From: an uncultured Lachnospiraceae bacterium
GTDB taxonomy: Bacteria > Bacillota > Clostridia > Lachnospirales > Lachnospiraceae
Assembly (NCBI GenBank): GCA_937915975.1
Contig: CALGGL010000102.1
Coordinates: 1 to 9,459, forward strand
Reading direction: 5' to 3'
DNA length: 9,459 bases
Part shown: positions 4,867 through 9,459 of the stretch, in pieces
Layout of the letters: each line of letters starts with the position of its first letter
Numbering within the stretch: the stretch's first letter is position 1
The notes under the pieces: model-generated
What the model was told of the DNA's origin: nothing
The model's input: only the letters and a program-made list of their open reading frames with translations
The model's database searches: none
Program-made: the position numbers and the translations under genes

Positions 4867-7789
4867 CAGGGATAATACCGTAAGTAACCTGATACAGTGG
4901 AACTTGAGTAAAGGGCAGGAAGAGCAGTGGAAAGAGGGCTGCGAGAACTTTCTTAAGGAAGCACGAAAGATGGCTAAGCTTGATTCCATATCAGGTATAG
5001 TCAGGGTTCGTGATACATTTTATGAAAACCAGACAGCATATATAATAATGGACTTTATCGAGGGTATAACCCTAAAGAAGTATCTTCAGAGCAACGGAAC
5101 CATGGACTACGTAAGCTGTATCAATATGCTCAGTCCTATGATGAGCAGCTTAAGTAAGGTTCACGGACAGGGGCTTATTCACCGTGATATAAGTCCCGAT
5201 AATATGATGGTAATGGGAAACGGAAGCCTGATGCTTCTTGACCTTGGAGCGGCAAAGGATATAAGTACAGGCAGGGAGGGAATGTCTCAGCTTGTCACAA
5301 AGAGAGGCTTTTCTCCTGCGGAGCAGTATATGGAAAGCGGTTCGGTGGGACCGTGGACAGATGTGTATGCTTTTTGTGCAACTATATATTATTGTATGTA
5401 CGGGAAGCTTATTCCGGAAGCAATGGAAAGGCTTATGGAGGACACTCTTACATTTCCTCCTTTACCAAACGGCACTGAGCTTCCGAAGGATATAAAGGAA
5501 ACATTAAGTGACGGTATGGCGGTTCATACCGAAAACAGAATACAGTCTATGGATGAGCTTATTGCGAGACTTGCACCGTATATAAACACACCGGATCAGG
5601 ATATGCTCAGTTCCATGCAAAACTACAGTACTACAGCAAGAGTCAGAAGAAAAGAAAAAAAGAAAAAGCTTGCAAAAATATTGATACCTGTTTTTTCTGC
5701 CATACTTCTGGCTGTTCTTTGTGCAATTTTATTTATTCTAAGACCTTGGGAGCCGAAGGTAAAGCAGCTTGGAAATTCCAACAGCAATATGTTAAATGAC
5801 GGCGGAATGGTTATCAAGGAAAAGGAGTTTGAATATTACCTTGACCATAATTATAATCTTCATCTTTGCAAATTTGATACGGAGTCAGGACATTTTTATC
5901 TTGATACGTCGGAGATAGTAGACGAAAATGCAATGTATATTAATCTCGGCAGGGATAAGGTTTATTATTTAAAGGATGCTATGACGGAAGATGTCAAGCT
6001 TTGCAGTATGAATTTTGACGGCAGCAATATTGATGTGATTGAGGACGGACTTAAAACCTCTATGCTGCTTCAATATGCACTTTTATCAAACGGCGATGAA
6101 TATCTTTATTATATAACTTTGAATGATGAGGGTACACATGGCATACTAAACAGATATGACATAAAAAAAGATAAGGTTGAGACGGTTATAAATGAGGATA
6201 TGTGCTGGTATAATGTTAATGGTAATTCTATTTATTATACTGCATATACGGATGACGGAGTCGCACTTAAAAAATCCAATTTGAGCGGAAAGCATATCAA
6301 GACCTTAAACACGGATAAAATTTATACATATGGTTTTGTAGAGGATGACAAGCTGTTTTTATATTCTTACAGTGAGCAGGCAATGTGTGTTCTTGATTTA
6401 AAGGGTAAGGTGAAGACGGTTTTATATGATGCAAAAATGGATGTAAGAAATTATACCTATGCATACGGAGAAGGTTGGATTTATTATGTAAATGCGGATG
6501 ACGGATCGGTTTACCGAATCAGAGATGACGGAACGGCAAACAGTATGCTGTTTGAGGGAAGATATATTATTTCCATAGGCTATGACCATGGGGAAATCTG
6601 GCTTCAGGAGGGCTATTACGATGCAAATGATGAGCTTAAGCTGCTGCGTTCCTATATATGCTATAAGGACGGAACATCGTTAATAGTTCTTGATGATGCG
6701 GATTTGATGACCACTGATGACGGAATAGTCTACAGACAGGACGGATCAGGAATCACTATCTGCGGGTATGTGGGAAATGAAGATGCGATATATATTCCGA
6801 TTACCATTGACGGAGTTCCGATAGTCGGATATGATACGGATAATCTTCCGAGAGACTGCAGATATTATATCATAGATACCGAATCGTCATATGAGTATGA
6901 AGATTCTGAGGATGGAACGGGTGTTGTTATTACCGGATTTGAGGAAAGTGATGATTTTACTTCCTTTAAAATTCCTGATGAATTAGGCGGCAAGCCTGTT
7001 GTTGAAATAGGCGAGAGTGTTTTTGCAGAAACCAAGGTAACGGATATTGCCTTGCCGAGGACGCTTAAGAAAATAGATAAAGAAGCCTTTTACAACTGTG
7101 CGGATCTTACCTATGTTCATTTTAATAAAGGGCTTGAGGAGCTTGAGGAAGGTGCATTCGGAAAAACCGGATTGACGGAGGTAAAGCTTCCGGAAAGCTT
7201 AAGCATAATAAGAGATACGGTTTTTGCCGGTACAAAGCTTTCATCTGTATATATTCCTAAAAATGTTGCGCTTGTGTCTTATACGGCATTTATTTATTCG
7301 GAGCTTGAAAACATAGAGGTGGATCCTGATAATATTATATATACGGCAATTGACGGTGTTTTATATTCAAGGGATGTCAAGGAGCTTCATATAGTTCCTT
7401 GTAAAAAAACCGGAAGCTTTGTAATACCTGCCGAGGTATTTAATGTTAATGTGGGAGCATTTTCATGGTGTAATGATATAACAGACATAAGCTTAGAGGA
7501 TGGCTCACAGCTTAAAAAGGTTGACAGATTGGCATTTGTTCAATGTGAAAGCCTGACAAAAATTGATTTATCTAAGGCAGGAGAAACTATTGAGTCCGGA
7601 GCCATATATGGATGTGATAATTTGAGTGAGGTTTATTTTTCTCCGAATATGAGCACGGTTCCCGAGGATGTATTTTATGATGGTGTTATTCCGGCAACCT
7701 TGACAAAGGTCGGTTTGGGCAGCAATTGCGAATGCAGTATTGAATGGCCGGAGAACGTTGAGGTGATAATCTATGGAGAAGATGAGTAA
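4616..7789 (+). CDS. Receptor Ser/Thr kinase with extracellular propeller-like and LRR_5 (BspA-type) domains
   Basis: 1057 residues; ATG 4616 has AAGGGA 7 bases upstream. Order: zinc ribbon C6, C9, C18, C21; Hanks kinase about 43-322 with GQGGFG (53-58), Lys75, Glu115, HRDISPDN (189-196), DLG instead of DFG (209-211), FSPAEQY and GPWTDVYA; a basic stretch (342-354); and a membrane helix (about 352-376). The basic flank puts the kinase inside and the remaining 680 residues outside. Residues about 400-690 hold repeated YY-rich strands with D-G turns, resembling DUF5050-type beta-propeller sequences. Residues about 705-1057 hold leucine-rich repeats of the LRR_5/BspA type (for example LPRTLKKIDKEAFYNC, 813-828). 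This is a classic one-pass receptor kinase layout with an unusually large sensor; the ligand is unknown but could be a surface, glycan or protein cue. It is paralogous to the kinase beginning at 9209. Confidence 0.92.
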   Translation: MEVNRCLNCMEEITDAVCPRCGFNHYQVYEQSPMALKANTVLYGRYLVGRMLGQGGFGMTYIGFDLLLNIKVAIKEYFPMGSVSRDNTVSNLIQWNLSKGQEEQWKEGCENFLKEARKMAKLDSISGIVRVRDTFYENQTAYIIMDFIEGITLKKYLQSNGTMDYVSCINMLSPMMSSLSKVHGQGLIHRDISPDNMMVMGNGSLMLLDLGAAKDISTGREGMSQLVTKRGFSPAEQYMESGSVGPWTDVYAFCATIYYCMYGKLIPEAMERLMEDTLTFPPLPNGTELPKDIKETLSDGMAVHTENRIQSMDELIARLAPYINTPDQDMLSSMQNYSTTARVRRKEKKKKLAKILIPVFSAILLAVLCAILFILRPWEPKVKQLGNSNSNMLNDGGMVIKEKEFEYYLDHNYNLHLCKFDTESGHFYLDTSEIVDENAMYINLGRDKVYYLKDAMTEDVKLCSMNFDGSNIDVIEDGLKTSMLLQYALLSNGDEYLYYITLNDEGTHGILNRYDIKKDKVETVINEDMCWYNVNGNSIYYTAYTDDGVALKKSNLSGKHIKTLNTDKIYTYGFVEDDKLFLYSYSEQAMCVLDLKGKVKTVLYDAKMDVRNYTYAYGEGWIYYVNADDGSVYRIRDDGTANSMLFEGRYIISIGYDHGEIWLQEGYYDANDELKLLRSYICYKDGTSLIVLDDADLMTTDDGIVYRQDGSGITICGYVGNEDAIYIPITIDGVPIVGYDTDNLPRDCRYYIIDTESSYEYEDSEDGTGVVITGFEESDDFTSFKIPDELGGKPVVEIGESVFAETKVTDIALPRTLKKIDKEAFYNCADLTYVHFNKGLEELEEGAFGKTGLTEVKLPESLSIIRDTVFAGTKLSSVYIPKNVALVSYTAFIYSELENIEVDPDNIIYTAIDGVLYSRDVKELHIVPCKKTGSFVIPAEVFNVNVGAFSWCNDITDISLEDGSQLKKVDRLAFVQCESLTKIDLSKAGETIESGAIYGCDNLSEVYFSPNMSTVPEDVFYDGVIPATLTKVGLGSNCECSIEWPENVEVIIYGEDE

Positions 7790-7803
7790 TTGGTCAGATA
7801 ATG

Positions 7804-7810
7804 AAGGTGG
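7804..7810 (+). promoter_or_regulatory. Ribosome binding site (AAGGTGG) that supports the start at 7818
   Basis: AAGGTGG lies 7 bases before ATG 7818, while the longer in-frame start at 7773 lies inside the upstream gene without a good Shine-Dalgarno sequence. Starting at 7818 gives MVEVAQLTGQGG, a normal beginning for a compact PP2C domain. Confidence 0.7.
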
Positions 7811-7817
7811 GTGTGAT

Positions 7818-8543
7818 ATGGTAGAGGTAGCACAGCTTACAGGTCAGGGCGGAAGGCCTTATAATGAGGATACAGTGGGTATATCTCAGGAAAATAATCG
7901 TACATGCGTCGTTGTGGCTGACGGAGTCGGAAGCTGCGGTGGCGGAGAAATTGCATCAAAGGCTGCCGTCGAGTCGATAATCGAACAGTTTTTGAACAAC
8001 AGAATGAATAATGCAAATGAAATGTCCGAGGCGATTTATCTTGCAGACAAGGAGGTCAAGAAAAATCAGGACAGTAATACGCAGATGAAGACAACGGTTG
8101 TCTGCTTGGTAATCGATGAATTTGAAAATGCAAGATGGGCGCACGTCGGAGACTCAAGACTTTACAGATTTAAAAACGGTGAACTGATTTTTCAGACGGC
8201 TGACCACAGTGTTTCTCAGATGGCAGTTTTGATGAATGAGATAACAACAAGCCAGATTCGTTTTCACGAGGACAGAAGCAAGATTCTTCGTGCTCTCGGA
8301 AGTGACAGCAACGAGCCTGATATAGTGGATGACGTTCATCTTGAAGCTGAAAAGGGATTTCACGCATTTTTGCTTTGTACGGATGGTTTCTGGGAATATG
8401 TTTATGAGGCGGAGATGAGTAAGCTTTTGAAGCAGTCCCATACTCCGGAGGAGTGGCTAAGAGGTATGAAGCTTATATTGGACAGCAGAGCACCGGAAAA
8501 TAACGATAATTATTCGGCGGTAGCAGTGTTTGTGGCATCATAG
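7818..8543 (+). CDS. Soluble PP2C-family Ser/Thr protein phosphatase
   Basis: 241 residues from ATG 7818 (an in-frame ATG at 7773 would add 15 residues and overlap the upstream gene). The whole protein is one PP2C domain, close to the usual 240-250 residues of bacterial stand-alone PP2C enzymes such as PrpC/Stp. Signatures seen: NED (16-18), DGVGS (35-39, a variant of DGMGG), GDSRLYR (111-117), CTDG (187-190) and DN (230-231). The metal-binding acids are all present, so activity is expected. There is no membrane helix or signal peptide, so it acts in the cytosol. It lies 28 bases after the receptor kinase stop, consistent with a kinase-phosphatase pair in one transcript. It most likely reverses phosphorylation by that kinase; the pairing is inferred from position. 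Confidence 0.92.
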   Translation: MVEVAQLTGQGGRPYNEDTVGISQENNRTCVVVADGVGSCGGGEIASKAAVESIIEQFLNNRMNNANEMSEAIYLADKEVKKNQDSNTQMKTTVVCLVIDEFENARWAHVGDSRLYRFKNGELIFQTADHSVSQMAVLMNEITTSQIRFHEDRSKILRALGSDSNEPDIVDDVHLEAEKGFHAFLLCTDGFWEYVYEAEMSKLLKQSHTPEEWLRGMKLILDSRAPENNDNYSAVAVFVAS

Positions 8544-8562
8544 GAGTATATAAGGATAAGTG

Positions 8563-8588
8563 AGCGGGAAATCTGTGGTTTTCCCGTT
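8563..8588 (+). terminator. Possible intrinsic terminator or attenuator hairpin after the PP2C gene
   Basis: CGGGAAA (8565-8571) and TTTCCCG (8580-8586) form a perfect 7-bp stem around an 8-base loop, extendable by a G-T and an A-T pair. The following bases (TTTGACTT) are only modestly T-rich, so termination may be partial. It sits in the 69-bp gap between the signalling genes and the UPF0340 gene, where a transcript boundary would make sense. Confidence 0.5.
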
Positions 8589-8612
8589 TGACTTAAAAGA
8601 AGGAGTGAAATT

Positions 8613-9185
8613 GTGGGAAAAGGAATTGCGGATGAAGAATTTAAGAATCTTGGTGATATAAAAAAGGAAGTAGAAAATGTTTTTAATGAGCTTATTGAAA
8701 AATCGATTATTCATCCGGAGGATCTGCTTGTTATAGGATGTTCAAGCAGTGAGGTTGCCGGAAGGATGCTCGGAACATTTTCAAGCGAGGAAATCGGATT
8801 TACTATTGCCGAAACTTTATATGAGGAGTGTAAAAAGCACGGTATTCACATGGCTGCACAATGCTGCGAGCACCTTAACCGTGCTTTGATTATTGAAAGA
8901 GAAGTGGCAATTAAAAGGGGATATGAGATTGTAAGTGTGGTTCCGAAGCTAAAGGCGGGCGGTTCGTTTGCGACAGCAGCATATAAGCTTTTGCCTGATG
9001 CGGTCCCGGTTGAACACATAAAGGCTGAGCTTGGTATAGACATAGGTGATGTCATGATAGGAATGCACTTAAAGGATGTTGCGGTTCCGGTGAGAACCGA
9101 AACAAAACAGATAGGTGAGGCACGTGTTGTCTGTGCCAAAACCAGACCGAAGCTTATCGGTGGAGAAAGAGCAGAATATCTGTAA
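8613..9185 (+). CDS. UPF0340 family protein (YwlG-like, TIGR01440/DUF436)
   Basis: 190 residues starting at GTG 8613, with AAGGAG 7 bases upstream. The length and the conserved blocks match the UPF0340 family typified by Bacillus subtilis YwlG: GCSSSEV (42-48), AAQCCEHLNRA (81-91), GGSFATAAY (116-124), IGMHLKDVAVPVR and the C-terminal TRPKLIGGERA. No biochemical role is established for the family as far as I know; it is a soluble alpha/beta protein with conserved Cys residues. It has no evident link to phospho-signalling, yet lies between the PP2C gene and a second receptor kinase 23 bases downstream, with which it is probably co-transcribed. The family assignment is confident, the function open. 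Confidence 0.93.
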   Translation: MGKGIADEEFKNLGDIKKEVENVFNELIEKSIIHPEDLLVIGCSSSEVAGRMLGTFSSEEIGFTIAETLYEECKKHGIHMAAQCCEHLNRALIIEREVAIKRGYEIVSVVPKLKAGGSFATAAYKLLPDAVPVEHIKAELGIDIGDVMIGMHLKDVAVPVRTETKQIGEARVVCAKTRPKLIGGERAEYL

Positions 9186-9208
9186 TAATAAGGATAAAGG
9201 ATGAAATT

Positions 9209-9459
9209 ATGGAAGTAAATCGCTGTTTGAATTGTATGGAAGAAATAGAGGATGCCGTATGTCCTAAGTGTGGCTATAATTATTATAAAATCTACGAGCA
9301 GTCACCTATGGCGCTTAAGGCAAATACCGTTCTTTACGGAAGATATCTGGTGGGAAAGATGCTCGGCCAGGGCGGCTTCGGTATGACCTATATAGGCTTT
9401 GATATGCTGCTTAACATAAAGGTGGCAATCAAGGAATATTTTCCTATGGGAAGCGTAAG
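9209..9459 (+). CDS. Second zinc-ribbon Ser/Thr (receptor-type) kinase, 3' end outside window
   Basis: ATG 9209 has AAAGGA 7 bases upstream, and the frame stays open for 83 codons to the window end. The visible part has the zinc ribbon (C6, C9, C18, C21), the Gly-rich loop GQGGFGMTY and the ATP-binding Lys75 in KVAIKEYFP, all at the same positions as in the kinase at 4616. Hand alignment shows 25 differences in 251 bases without gaps, about half of them silent. It is a tandem paralogue; whether it carries the same membrane and extracellular parts cannot be seen here. Confidence 0.9.
   Translation, partial: MEVNRCLNCMEEIEDAVCPKCGYNYYKIYEQSPMALKANTVLYGRYLVGKMLGQGGFGMTYIGFDMLLNIKVAIKEYFPMGSV
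9209..9459 (+). repeat. Copy 2 of the 251-bp direct repeat (5' end of second kinase gene)
   Basis: Partner of 4616-4866, offset by 4593 bases. Perfect blocks are 9296-9342 and 9405-9459, the latter running into the window end. The copies are in the same orientation, so recombination between them would delete the receptor body, the PP2C gene and the UPF0340 gene. Confidence 0.9.

Noticed and set aside
7773..7817. Longer start for the soluble PP2C gene overlapping the receptor kinase
   Set aside because: The extra 15 residues are not PP2C-like, and ATG 7818 has a better ribosome site. It cannot be fully excluded.
3281..8543. Phage-defence kinase system (Stk2-like)
   Set aside because: No nuclease, toxin or other effector typical of defence islands is visible, and the receptor architecture points to sensing outside signals instead.

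Overview
The window reads as chromosomal DNA of a low-to-moderate GC Gram-positive anaerobe, most likely a clostridium of the Lachnospiraceae type (Roseburia, Butyrivibrio or Eubacterium-like). This is an inference from three things: strong AAGGAGG-type ribosome binding sites, AT-rich codon use, and the families present (zinc-ribbon Ser/Thr kinases, FHA proteins, BspA-type leucine-rich repeats and a UPF0340/YwlG protein). All genes are on the plus strand and tightly packed. There is no gene-free stretch over 300 bases, and I saw no RNA gene, insertion sequence or CRISPR array.

Layout: (1) 2-1228, the 3' part of a membrane protein with an extracellular domain resembling a degenerate trypsin-like protease, a Gly-rich repeat linker, one membrane helix and a cytoplasmic FHA domain. 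(2) 1361-1984, a small zinc-ribbon plus FHA adaptor. (3) 1981-3252, a membrane-anchored PP2C phosphatase. (4) 3281-4597, a soluble zinc-ribbon Ser/Thr kinase fused to a C-terminal FHA domain. (5) 4616-7789, a large receptor kinase with zinc ribbon, kinase, membrane helix, extracellular propeller-like region and LRR_5 repeats. (6) 7818-8543, a soluble PP2C phosphatase. (7) 8613-9185, a UPF0340 (YwlG-like) protein. (8) 9209 to the window end, the start of a second receptor-type kinase about 90% identical in DNA to the start of gene 5.

Taken together, genes 1-6 and 8 look like a self-contained eukaryotic-type phospho-signalling island. It has writers (at least three kinases), erasers (one membrane and one cytosolic PP2C) and readers (three FHA domains), with two proteins carrying sizeable extracellular domains that could sense an outside signal. 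Short gaps and one 4-bp overlap from gene 2 through gene 6 suggest co-transcription. A hairpin after gene 6 may separate or attenuate expression of genes 7 and 8. The signal sensed and the output of the pathway cannot be read from this window and may lie in flanking genes.
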